From Chamaelirium japonicum (taxonomy: Eukaryota; Streptophyta; Magnoliopsida; Liliales; Melanthiaceae), in the NCBI GenBank assembly GCA_947650365.1, contig OX393552.1, positions 48,376,999 to 48,440,998 on the forward strand: a DNA stretch of 64,000 bases, given 5' to 3'. Positions 1 to 8,580 of this stretch are shown in pieces (positions within the stretch are counted from its first letter, which is position 1; each line of letters starts with the position of its first letter). A model generated the notes under the pieces. It ran no database searches, had not been told where the DNA came from, and worked only from the letters and a program-made list of their open reading frames with translations. The translations under genes and the position numbers were made by a program.

Positions 1-365
1 CCTAATGTGGATCTCGCTCCCTGTCAAGGTGATTTGGTGAGCACGGGGGAGCGAACTCTTGCGAGCTGCACTCAGATACAAGGTGTCCATCCAGCTCCCT
101 GTGGGGCGAGCTCCTGAGGGGTTGGGAGAGGCGAGCTGCACTCAGATACAAGGTGTCCATCCAGCTCCCTGTGGGGCGAGCTCCTGAGGGGTTGGGAGAG
201 GCGAGCTGCACTCAGATACAAAGTGTCCATCCAGCTCCCTGTGGGGGGGGCGGGCTCCTGATGGGCTGGGAGGGCGAGCTTTTTGGACGGGCTCCCTCGA
301 GAACTCTTATCTCAGATGCGTTTGCAATGCTACCCAAGATATGTGGTTTCTGTCTACCCCCAACA
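1..365 (-). repeat. 3' LTR of the Gypsy element, partial
   Basis: This segment matches 12122-12486 with only about two substitutions seen by eye (T for C near position 59, and G for A in the second internal repeat). It ends in CCCCAACA, which on the element strand is the TGTTGGGG start of the LTR. About 970 bp of this LTR lie beyond the window edge. The near identity of the two LTRs indicates a recent insertion. Confidence 0.95.
61..270 (-). repeat. 70-bp tandem repeat inside the LTR (3' LTR copy)
   Basis: Three copies of a 70-bp unit begin at 61, 131 and 201, each starting GCGAGCTGCACTCAGATACA. The third copy diverges after the run of G near 244. The same three units occur in the other LTR from 12182. 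In element orientation they lie near the upstream edge of U3, where repeated blocks often carry promoter or enhancer motifs. No specific factor site was recognised. Confidence 0.9.
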
Positions 366-377
366 TTACCCCCTCCT
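366..377 (-). promoter_or_regulatory. Polypurine tract (plus-strand primer) of the Gypsy element
   Basis: On the element strand the sequence is AGGAGGGGGTAA, directly abutting the LTR start TGTTGGGG. Position and purine richness are those expected for the RNase H-resistant primer of plus-strand synthesis. Confidence 0.9.
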
Positions 378-498
378 GAGGGAGTGATCGAGGAAACTCG
401 ACGCTTGCTCAGGAGTCTTAGCGAACTCCTATCCCCGGCAATGTGCCTGATATCAATGTCTGCCGTAACCATTTTCTTGCGGGGCGGAGATAGTAGCG
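378..498. other. Non-coding spacer between PPT and the 146-bp array
   Basis: No coding frame or recognised motif was found. In element orientation this is 3' untranslated sequence. Confidence 0.6.
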
Positions 499-1236
499 AT
501 GGCGGCCTGCGCCGAGAACTTTGACTGCCAGTATTTCACAAACGCTGGGCGGGCCACGAGCATCAGCCATGAGCGATCTCCTGCGATGCGAGCTCCTCAC
601 ATGCGGTCAGGGTCAGCTTCGGGCAAGCTTGGGCGCCTGCCGTGGGCGGTCTGCATCGAGAGTTTTGACTCTCAGTACTTTTCAAAAACGCCGGGCGGGC
701 CACGAGCGTCAGCCACGAGCGATCTCCTTCCGGTGCGAGCTTGTCACACGCGGCCAGGGTCTGCCTCGGGCGAGCCGCGGGCACCTGCCGCGAGCGGTCT
801 GCATCGAGAGTTTTGACTCTCAGTACTTTTCAAACGCTGGACGGGCCACGAGCGTCAGCCACGAGCGATCTCCTTCCGGTGCGAGCTCCTCACATGCGGT
901 CAGGGTCAGCTTCGGGCAAGCTTGGGCGCCTGCCGTGGGCGGTCTGCATCGAGAGTTTTGACTCTCAGTACTTTTCAAAAACGCCGGGCGGGCCACGAGC
1001 GTCAGCCACGAGCGATCTCCTTCCGGTGCGAGCTTGTCACACGCGGCCAGGGTCTGCCTCGGGCGAGCCGCGGGCACCTGCCGCGAGCGGTCTGCATCGA
1101 GAGTTTTGACTCTCAGTACTTTTCAAACGCTGGACGGGCCACGAGCGTCAGCCACGAGCGATCTCCTTCCGGTGCGAGCTTGTCACACGCGGTCAGGGTC
1201 TGCTTCGGGCGAGCTTGGGGCGCCTGCCGCGGGCGA
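499..1236. repeat. ~146-bp tandem array in the element's 3' region
   Basis: About five units are present. The marker GGTCTGCATCGAG occurs at 648, 796, 941 and 1089, giving spacings of 148, 145 and 148 bp. Alternate units are most alike, so there is a ~293-bp two-unit higher-order repeat. A more diverged unit starts near 499, and the last unit degrades near 1236. The open frames across this stretch repeat with the array and run on both strands, so they are not taken as genes. Each unit contains a short inverted repeat, GAGAGT-TTTG-ACTCTC. Tandem arrays in the region between pol and 3' LTR are known in Ogre/Tat elements and can seed satellites. Confidence 0.9.
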
Positions 1237-1547
1237 TCTTGTGACTTGGGTATCGCACCGAATCTCCAACGGTCGCTTCACCTTAACTGTGGCGCGAGGC
1301 TCAACGCTGATACAGCGAATCTCATCATGAGACCCCGATCGGCGCGAGACGCGTGTCTCCTCCTTATTTGTCCCTTTCTCTGTCAATAAAGGACAGTGCT
1401 GGCGCCGGCGCAGCTTTTTCCACGCGTGGTCCACATGGCGCTCGACGATTTGAGAGAAGCGAGCTGTCGCTTTGATCGCCGTCACGTCGCCTCGCCGAGC
1501 GCGCTTGGGCATTAAATGCGGATCGATTCACCTGTCTCTCGCTCGCC
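1237..1547 (+). other. Upstream region of the antisense gene
   Basis: No convincing coding frame is present. The stretch joins the 146-bp array to the TATA box at 1548 and is the likely promoter-proximal region of the plus-strand gene. An AATAAA occurs on the plus strand at 1386-1391; no transcript ending there can be argued from sequence alone. Confidence 0.5.
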
Positions 1548-1556
1548 TTTAAATAG
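1548..1556 (+). promoter_or_regulatory. TATA-like box of the antisense gene
   Basis: TTTAAATAG lies about 100 bp upstream of the ATG at 1651, in a short pyrimidine-rich leader. Initiation would be expected near 1580-1590, leaving a 5' leader of about 60-70 nt. This is inferred from position and motif only. Confidence 0.55.
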
Positions 1557-1650
1557 GGGACGGGGGGCAATTTTTACTGCTGCGTGAAAACAGCTCTCCC
1601 TTCTCCCTTTGCTTCTAGCGCTTTCAGCTCGCTTTAGCCCTTCTGCTCTT

Positions 1651-4210
1651 ATGGCTTCCGCTGCTGACGTTGCTGCTGCTGTTGCTGCCGCTGCTGCTGC
1701 TGCTGCTGCCGCCCAGGCCGCTGAGCCCGCCACCGAAAGGGCGGTGGTCTGGCTGCAAAACCCCGTCGGGGTGCCTGTCGGGGACAGTATCCGGGCGGCG
1801 ATCGATCTCCCTCGGGAGATCCTCGTCACCGAGATGCCACTCTCGGGGAGGCCGCCCCAGGGCACAGTAGCTTCTGTCGGGCTGCTGTGGTCCGGGCTGC
1901 GGTTCCCCCTGAGTCATCTCGCCGGGGAGCTCCTGGAGTTGACGGGGCTTTGCCCCGCCCAACTCTCAGGAAACTCCTGGGGGATACTCTACGGGCTGTC
2001 CCAGCTGGAGACCGCTCTGAAGGCTAGGATCCCACTGAGCTACTTGCTCAAAAAGTGGCTCCTCAAACCCTCACCGGTCTTCAGTACCGCGGGCTGCGGC
2101 TACTTCTACCTCGCCGGGCGGCCTGGCGAGGTGCTCCCCTTCTCCACCATCGAGAGCAAGGACCGCCACTGGAAGGACTATCCTTTCGTGGCGGTCGGCG
2201 ACTGGCGCGGGCGGCACAGCGGAGTCCCGGCTCACCCCGGGGTTCCCCCGACGGCGGTCTTCCGGGAGATCTCCTTCTACAAGGCGGGGAAGAAGAAGTG
2301 CATCGCTCCCGACCGGGAGCGATCTCTGGACGAGGCGATCCTCCACTACCTTGGTGGGCGGACTCCAGAGAAGATCACCGCTCCCGACTTCGCCTTCCAG
2401 CTGAAGGACGGGAAGACCGGCGCTATTCTGCTGAAGCAGAAAGTGGTCCGGAAGAAGAAAGAGGAGGAGGTCGGCGCTATTCCGCCGATGCAGAACGCCC
2501 CTCCTCCCTCTAAAGGGGCCAGCAAGGGGGCAGGGAGCTCCGGAGGCAACCCCCGCAAGAAGGTGGCACGGAGGCGGGCCTCGCCCATCCGCTTCGATGA
2601 CCCCGACACCCTAGAGATGCTCCGCCAGGGTGAAGCCTCCGCTCCCCCGCCACCTCCTCGCCCGGACGCCGGCCCAGGTCAGCCCACTGCCCCAACTCCC
2701 ATAGTCCGCCGAAAGATCCAAATGGTCGAGCCCGACGACCCGAACATCGACCTCCCGCTAACCATGGCGGAAGTCGAATCCGGGATGGCTCAAATTTTAA
2801 TGGGCTACTTTCCGGGCGATCTGACCGTGCCGCTTCGTGTAGCAGTGATGACGCCGGAGATGGAGGCGCGCGGGAAGAAGAAGGCCAAGCGTGCGGGGCC
2901 CGCGCCTTCTAACGTCCAGGCGGCGCAACGGCAGAAAGCGCTGGAGGAGGCGGGCTTGGACTCGGAGCCCAGCTGGACGGACTCCGCGGAAGAGGCCTCA
3001 GGCCCCGAGGAGGAAGAGCCCGCTCCTCGGCCTTCCCAGGCGGAGCCTTCTGCTTCCGCCCAAGTGGAGAAGCCCGCGACTCCATCAGCTCCCGTACCAG
3101 GGGCGGGGTCAAGCGGGCAGGAGCCGCCATCTCCCGCCGACGGGGCAGGGATCCAGCAGGGCGAGTCAGACGCCGTCGCTGCGACCTCCTTGCCGGTGTC
3201 GGCTCCTCCTCCCGCGGCCTTTACACCGGAGGCCGCTCCAGCCCCCGCCCCTCCGACCTCGCCTCCTGCAGAGGGCCAGGAGGGAGCGGGCTCCCAGCAG
3301 GGCTTAGGGGACCTGGTCTACAGGTCCCCGAGTTTCGTAGACATTGGCTCCGATTCCGAGTCCTTCAGCTCGGAGTCGGAGGCCAAGGGGGCCACGGCGG
3401 ACCCTCCGAGCCCGTCAGGAGCCGGAGCTCGCCCGGGGGAGGTGATAGCCCCCACTCCTCCCGGCGTGCCCCCTCTTTCCGGAGCTCCCGGCGGTCCCAG
3501 CGCGGGTTCCTCTATGGAGGAAGGGAGGGCGCCCCACTACGTGCGGCAGCTGCTGGGCCGCAACGTTTTCGCGCGAGCTCCCTTCGCTTCTATAAGCGAG
3601 CGCCTGGCCGAGGTACGCTCCGCACCTGTCTGGGTAAATTTTAGTCTCAATTCTTGCTAACCTCTTTACCTTTCTTATGCAGGCGGAGAAGCAGAGCCAG
3701 GCGCTGGCCGCGGAGGTCGCTGGGGCCGGGAAGGCGCTGGCCGCTTTGTTCGATGATTCCCTTCGGGGGTCTGAACGCAAGGTGGACGAGCACATCCACG
3801 AGCTCCAGCTAGCCAAGGGCTCCGAGGAGCTGAAGGCGGAGTCAGAGGCACTGCACCGCAGGGTCAAAACCCTGGCGTCAGGCCTCGCCATGGCCGAGGT
3901 AGCCAAAGGCCTGTCCGCTACCGCCCTCTTCAAGGCCAAGGCGGAGCGAGACGAAGCTGTGTCCGCCCGGGAGGTCGCGCAGCGGGAGGCGGCTCAACTT
4001 CAAGGCGAGGTTGCTGCTCTGAAGACGGAGATCGCTGCCTTGAAAGAGACGCACGCCAACGGCCTTCGGGCTCAGCAAGACCGCCTCCAAACTCAACTGG
4101 ACGATCTCCTCAAGAAAGGCGCCCTGGCCGCTGTGGAGAAATACAAGACCGAAAGGTCGAAGAAGCGGCGCCGAGGAGACGACAGTGGGGCGGAGACAAG
4201 CAAGCCTTGA
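1651..4210 (+). CDS. Antisense additional ORF (aORF) of a Tat-type element; Transposase_28-like, coiled-coil protein; spliced
   Basis: Two exons are predicted, 1651-3612 and 3683-4210. They join in phase 0 and encode about 829 residues. The ATG at 1651 is the first in frame and sits in a plant-type context (ATGGC); the frame upstream is open back to 1609 but without an ATG. After an Ala-rich N-terminus, residues ~75-190 resemble the family Pfam calls Transposase_28 (putative gypsy-type transposon): GLRFPLSHLAGELLE, then TGLCPAQLSGNSW. The middle (about 260-620) is a Pro/Ser/Glu-rich, low-complexity linker. Exon 2 is heptad-rich coiled coil and ends in a basic KKRRR cluster that could be a nuclear signal. 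The gene runs opposite to gag-pol and converges tail to tail with pol. Extra ORFs in this place are known in Tat/Retand elements, but their function is not established. If the intron is retained, translation stops at 3660. Confidence 0.8.
3613..3682 (+). other. Predicted 70-bp intron of the antisense gene
   Basis: The donor AG|GTACGC and the acceptor TTATGCAG|GC flank a short U-rich intron with a CTAAC branch-like motif about 23 nt before the acceptor. Splicing keeps the frame exactly (codon after GAG is GCG) and joins the linker to the coiled coil. The upstream frame ends in TAA at 3658-3660 inside the intron, which supports real splicing. Confidence 0.8.
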
Positions 4211-4690
4211 GCTCGCAGCTTTGCAACTGTTTTTGTAATTCTCGTCTATCAATAAAATTTTCATCTTTTTAAGCTCGACTTTGTGTCTTTTTATCTTTCT
4301 TTGCGTTGCTCATGAGTCCGCTCTAGGAGTTCACAGCGACCTCGAGAGTGATACCCCGAGCGAGGCGGCTAATTCGATTCAATCTTTTTATTTTTAAAAC
4401 ATATGCAATACGAAAAACTCGGCATGCTCGTAAAAACTCGACAGTCTCTGAGCCCGGAAAACGTTTAAGCAAACCAAAAGACTTCAAAAACTTCCCTACA
4501 CTCAGAGACTTAAACCAATTTTATTTTAAAAGAAAACTAATAAGTGCTAGCTGCCCCCTGCCCGGTTAATTTCTCTCGATGGTCCTGTTCGGCGGGCTCG
4601 CCCTTCGAGGGGTACGCCAACGCCAGGATGCTTCCATTCATGGCAGGTGAACACGAAGGATCCTAGTTAGGCTTAGAGTCCTCTTGGGCA
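4211..4690 (+). other. 3' UTR and spacer after the antisense gene
   Basis: This AT-richer stretch lies between the aORF stop and the 78-bp array. It holds the polyadenylation signal at 4251 and otherwise no supported gene. The short open frame around 4348-4569 has no recognisable content. Confidence 0.5.
4251..4256 (+). terminator. Polyadenylation signal of the antisense gene
   Basis: AATAAA lies 41 bp after the stop codon and is followed by T-rich sequence, with a TTTGTAATT upstream element just before it. This arrangement fits a plant polyadenylation region. Confidence 0.6.
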
Positions 4691-5010
4691 GCGGACTTCC
4701 CCGGGAAGCTCAAGGTCGCCCACTGGCTGCCTCTGAGGATCCCGGTCTAGCTTTAAGTCCGCACAACGGCGGACTGCCCCGGGAAGCTCAAGGTCGCCCA
4801 CTGGCTGCCTCTGAGGATCCCGGTCTTGCTTTAAGTCCGCACAACGGCGGACTGCCCCGAGAAGCTCAAGGTCGCCCACTGGCTGCCTCTGAGGATCCCG
4901 GTCTAGCTTTAAGTCCGCACAACGGCGGACTGCCCCGGGAAGCTCAAGGTCGCCCACTGGCTGCCTCTGAGGATCCCGGTCTTGCTTTAAGTCCGCACAA
5001 CGGCGGACTG
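4691..5010. repeat. 78-bp tandem array, four units
   Basis: Units start at 4691, 4769, 4847 and 4925, and a partial fifth starts at 5003. They are nearly identical. The period is 26 codons, so both strands show a repeated open frame that is not taken as a gene. At each junction GTCCGC and GCGGAC face each other across a six-base spacer, so every boundary can fold into a hairpin. The array lies between the convergent pol and aORF stops. Confidence 0.95.
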
Positions 5011-5118
5011 CTTTGTAGATCAAGCGAGCTCTTGGTGCAGCGAGCTTCCGGGTGGAATTCTTTGTGGAAAATCCCGTCATTCATTCATAACCTCTAACGA
5101 TAATTTACAAAAATTCAC
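5011..5118. other. Short spacer between 78-bp array and pol stop
   Basis: AT-rich sequence without recognised features; it is the start of the element's sequence 3' of pol. Confidence 0.5.
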
Positions 5119-8100
5119 TTAGGCATAGAACTTGCGAAGGTGCAAAGCATTCCAAGGCCGCTCTAACAAATCGCCTTCAGCGGTCATCAACTGGTAAGCC
5201 CCCGAGCCACGCGCTTCGTGTATTATGTAGGGACCCTCCCAGTTCGCCGCGAGCTTCCCTGCATTAGGCTCCTGCGTGTTTGCGAACACCTTTCTCATCA
5301 CCATGTCCCCGGCTTTGAATGCCCGATGGCGGACTCTTTTGTCATAGGCGCGCTTCATTTCTTGTCGGTACCCAGCGAGATGTAGATTGGCGCGCTCTCG
5401 TCTTTCTTCGAGCTGGTCTAGGGAGTCGGCGAGCAGAACGTCGTTATCGACATCACCTGCAGCAAGCTTTCTTTCCGTTGGCAGCTCGGCTTCGATGGGC
5501 AGCACGGCTTCACACCCGTAAGTCAGGCTGAAAGGCGATTCGCCGGTCGAGCGACGTGGAGTGGTACGATAGGCCCACAGCACGCCGTCGAGCTCCTGCT
5601 CCCATAGTCCTTTCTTTCCTTCCAACCTTTTCTTGAGGTTATCTAGGATTACTCGGTTCGTTGCTTCGGCCTGCCCGTTGCTTTGAGGGTACCTCGGAGA
5701 CGAGAACCTTAGGTCGACCCTGTATTCGATGCAAAAGCTTCTGATCAAGCGATTGTCGAACTGGCGACCATTGTCGGTGATGAGCACTCGGGGTAGCCCA
5801 AAGCGACAGAAAATATTCTTCCAAAGGAAGTCTTTGACTTGCTTCTCACCAATCTTAGCTAGCGGGACCGCTTCCACCCATTTGGTGAAGTAGTCCGTAG
5901 CTACTAAGATGAATTTCTTCTGTCGGGTAGACACAGGGAAAGGTCCCACAATGTCCAACCCCCATTGCTGGAAAGGCCAGGGGCTCGCCAGAGGATGCAG
6001 TTCTTCTGCGGGCATATGGTTCGTGGTGGCGTGCTTCTGGCACTGGATGCACCTCTGGGCGACCTTCAAAGCGTCTTGCTCTGGCCACCAGTATCCTTGC
6101 CTTCGTACTTTCGCAGCAAGAGACCGCCCACCAGCGTGGTTTCCCAGCTCGCCAGAGTGAATGCACTTTAGAACTTCTTCGGTTTCCGGGCTCTCGACGC
6201 AACGGAGACTTGGCCCGCCAAAGGATCTTCGAAAAAGGCGATCCCAGCGAATGAGATAGCGCCCAGCGCATTTCTCCACTCGCCGGGCTTCCTCTCTATC
6301 CTCTGGTAGCTCGCCCTTCTGGAGAAAGCGAAAAATGGGGGCGGTCCACCCGCTGAGTGGTACGTTGGCGGAGACTTGGTTAACAGCGGGCTCCATCAGT
6401 TGGAGCCGAGACTGACTTTGGACTTCGATGAGAATCTGGCGAGCCTCTGATGTTCCCAGCAAAGAGGCGGCGTTTGCCAAAGCATCAGCTCGCCTATTAT
6501 CGGCTCGCGGAATTTGCTCGAAGGAAATCTTTTCGAACTCCGCGGCCTTGTGCTTCACCAGATCCACGTAGCCCGCCATTCGTGCGTCCCGAGAGGCGTA
6601 CTCCCCATTGACTTGGCAAACAATTAGCTGGGAATCGCTAAAGACCTTCAGGCGTTTGGCGCCTACCTCTTTGGCGAGCTCCAGGCCGGCCAGCAGCGCC
6701 TCATATTCCGCCTCATTGTTGGTAGCGGCGAAATCCAGTCGGACTGACTTTTCCAGAAGTACCGACTGGGCGATCAGTGCGACCCCGATCCCAGCCCCCA
6801 AAGCGTTGGAGGATCCATCGACGAATAATTCCCGGCCTGCCTCCTCTGAACACTTAGTTGGAGGATGCTCGCCTTGATTGTCCAAGAACCTCGCCTTCCC
6901 AGGGTGTGCCTCAGTTGGCTCATCCTCCCGGTACTGGACCGGTTCTTCTATGGGGAAGTCCGCCAAGAAATCGGCGAGCGCCTGTCCTTTGACCGCAACT
7001 CGAGGGACATACTCCAAGCCGTAGGCGGCGAGCTCGGCGGACCAACGGTAGAGCCTGCCGGCTACTGAGGGCCTGGAGAGCGCGCTCTTTAGAGGGTGCT
7101 CCGTGATGACCTTGACAGGGTGCGCCGAGAAGTAGGGGTGGAGCTTTCTCGCGGTAAGGACCAAGGCCAATGCGACCTTCTCGATTGGTCGATACCGGAG
7201 CTCGGCGGGAAGCATCGTGTGGCTTACAAAGTAGACAGGCCGCTCCACCTTTGCTTCTTCCACAACCAGGACCCCGCTCACCGCATTCTCAGTGACCGCA
7301 AGGTACACGCCGAGTTCGGCGCCCTCTTTTGGTGCCGCTAAGATCGGTGGGCTCGCCAGGTAGTCCTTGATCTTTTGGAAGGCGTGCTCGCACTTCTCAT
7401 CCCAACAAATGCTTGCTCCTTTTCGTAGCAGCTCGAAAAGAGGTCGGCAGTTGTCTGAGGATTTGGAGATGAACCGATTGAGCGCGGCGATTCGCCCGCT
7501 CAGCCTCTGGACTTCCTGCCGGGTCCTCGGCGCGGGCATCTCGACAAGTGCTCGGATCTGCCCAGGGTCGGCCTCGATCCCCCTGTGGGTGACCAGGTAC
7601 CCGAGGAATTTCCCCGACGTCACCCCGAATGCGCACTTCGCCGGGTTTAGCCTCATTTGGTACTTTCTCAGTACCTCGAAGGTTTCGCGGAGATCGGCAA
7701 CATGCCCCTCCCTCTCCCGACTCTTCACCAGGAGGTCGTCTACATAAACTTCGACGTTTCTGCCGATCTGATCTTTGAACATCTGAGTGACTAGCCTTTG
7801 GTAGGTCGCTCCAGCGTTCTTAAGTCCGAACGGCATCACTCGATAGCAGTACAACTTCTGGTAGCCCGCTCCGGAGTAGAAGGCGGTCTTCTCCTGATCG
7901 TCGGCGTGGAGAGGTATCTGGTTATACCCAGAATATCCATCCATGAAGGACAGGGCCTGGAACCCGACAGCTGCGTCGACCAGTGCGCCTATTCTCGGAA
8001 GAGGAAATCCATCCTTCGGGCATGCCTTGTTGAGGTCGGAGAAGTCGATGCACACCCTGACCGCTCCGCTCTTCTTTGGCACCGCCACGATATTGGAGAT

Positions 8101-8574
8101 CCACTCGGGGAAGTGCGCCTCGCGGATGAAGCCGGCTCGCTCCAGCTTGTCTATCTCTGCCGCCACTGCAATGGACTTTGCAGCAGGTATGTGCCGAGCT
8201 TTCTGCTTGACCGGCGGGAACTCCTTCATGGTGTGCAGACGATGACAGGCGACCTCCGGGTCAATCCCTGGCATGTCCGCGAAGCTCCAGGCGAATACGT
8301 CACGGTATTCCCTGAGCAAGTTGGTTATGGCCAGGACCTCGCCCTTGGCTAGCGAGGTCCCGAGGCTAACAACTCCTGGCCCTTCCTTGCCGCCAATGTC
8401 GACCTCTTGAAGTGGTTCGGCAATTGGAAAACTTCCTCTCTTGGGGGTTGTCGAGCGACCTCCCTCCTCCAACTTAAGGTCCACACCGCTCCCACCCGGG
8501 GGTGGAGTAGGGGACTTAAGCGAGGAGGCCTCCAGCGGGCTCCCCAATAGCTCGCTCGTAGCGGGCGGTAATTG
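5119..8574 (-). CDS. pol: Pol: reverse transcriptase, two RNase H domains, integrase (readthrough portion)
   Basis: The 1151 codons after the gag-pro TAG stay open to TAA at 5119-5121. Counting from the CAA after the stop: RT at about 140-330 with YVDD at 277-280; the RT-connected RNase H at about 395-530; a second RNase H of the type reported as 'archaeal-like' in Tat elements at about 580-705 (D586, E621/E623, D647, D692 or D697 as candidate catalytic residues). Integrase follows with an HHCC finger (H806, H813, C842, C845), the D874, D934, E970 triad with the canonical 35-residue gap between D934 and E970, and a C-terminal GPY motif at 1114-1116. No chromodomain follows. There is no ATG near the start, so translation must come from Gag-Pro by stop readthrough. 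The frame has no internal disruption, consistent with a young, possibly active copy. Confidence 0.95.
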   Translation of the reverse strand, partial: QLPPATSELLGSPLEASSLKSPTPPPGGSGVDLKLEEGGRSTTPKRGSFPIAEPLQEVDIGGKEGPGVVSLGTSLAKGEVLAITNLLREYRDVFAWSFADMPGIDPEVACHRLHTMKEFPPVKQKARHIPAAKSIAVAAEIDKLERAGFIREAHFPEWISNIVAVPKKSGAVRVCIDFSDLNKACPKDGFPLPRIGALVDAAVGFQALSFMDGYSGYNQIPLHADDQEKTAFYSGAGYQKLYCYRVMPFGLKNAGATYQRLVTQMFKDQIGRNVEVYVDDLLVKSREREGHVADLRETFEVLRKYQMRLNPAKCAFGVTSGKFLGYLVTHRGIEADPGQIRALVEMPAPRTRQEVQRLSGRIAALNRFISKSSDNCRPLFELLRKGASICWDEKCEHAFQKIKDYLASPPILAAPKEGAELGVYLAVTENAVSGVLVVEEAKVERPVYFVSHTMLPAELRYRPIEKVALALVLTARKLHPYFSAHPVKVITEHPLKSALSRPSVAGRLYRWSAELAAYGLEYVPRVAVKGQALADFLADFPIEEPVQYREDEPTEAHPGKARFLDNQGEHPPTKCSEEAGRELFVDGSSNALGAGIGVALIAQSVLLEKSVRLDFAATNNEAEYEALLAGLELAKEVGAKRLKVFSDSQLIVCQVNGEYASRDARMAGYVDLVKHKAAEFEKISFEQIPRADNRRADALANAASLLGTSEARQILIEVQSQSRLQLMEPAVNQVSANVPLSGWTAPIFRFLQKGELPEDREEARRVEKCAGRYLIRWDRLFRRSFGGPSLRCVESPETEEVLKCIHSGELGNHAGGRSLAAKVRRQGYWWPEQDALKVAQRCIQCQKHATTNHMPAEELHPLASPWPFQQWGLDIVGPFPVSTRQKKFILVATDYFTKWVEAVPLAKIGEKQVKDFLWKNIFCRFGLPRVLITDNGRQFDNRLIRSFCIEYRVDLRFSSPRYPQSNGQAEATNRVILDNLKKRLEGKKGLWEQELDGVLWAYRTTPRRSTGESPFSLTYGCEAVLPIEAELPTERKLAAGDVDNDVLLADSLDQLEERRERANLHLAGYRQEMKRAYDKRVRHRAFKAGDMVMRKVFANTQEPNAGKLAANWEGPYIIHEARGSGAYQLMTAEGDLLERPWNALHLRKFYA

Positions 8575-8580
8575 CTAGGA
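8566..8580 (-). promoter_or_regulatory. Leaky stop: TAG-CAA-TTA readthrough site between gag-pro and pol
   Basis: On the element strand gag-pro ends TCC-TAG, followed in the same frame by CAA-TTA-CCG. UAG followed by CARYYA is the sequence known to promote readthrough in tobacco mosaic virus. The frame is open for hundreds of codons on either side and only this single stop intervenes, so suppression would give Gag-Pro-Pol. Published surveys of LTR elements report in-frame stops of this sort; this copy has the exact CAAUUA form. Confidence 0.85.

Noticed and set aside
153-1389. Several overlapping open frames on both strands
   Set aside because: They follow the periods of the 70-bp and 146-bp tandem arrays, appear on both strands and show no protein family features.
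1609-1650. Upstream extension of the aORF start
   Set aside because: The frame is open but begins at TTG, not ATG; the ATG at 1651 has proper plant context and follows the TATA box at a plausible distance.
4673-5097. Two opposite open frames of about 135 residues with a 26-residue repeat
   Set aside because: They are a consequence of the 78-bp array length being divisible by three; no start context, no family resemblance and identical periodicity on both strands.
7798-8352. Plus-strand frames of 100-184 residues opposite pol
   Set aside because: Shadow frames over the RT coding region with no recognisable domain.
8545-8574. An independent start for pol near 8547
   Set aside because: The codon there is TTG, and the frame is open back to the gag-pro TAG, so readthrough explains expression better than internal initiation.
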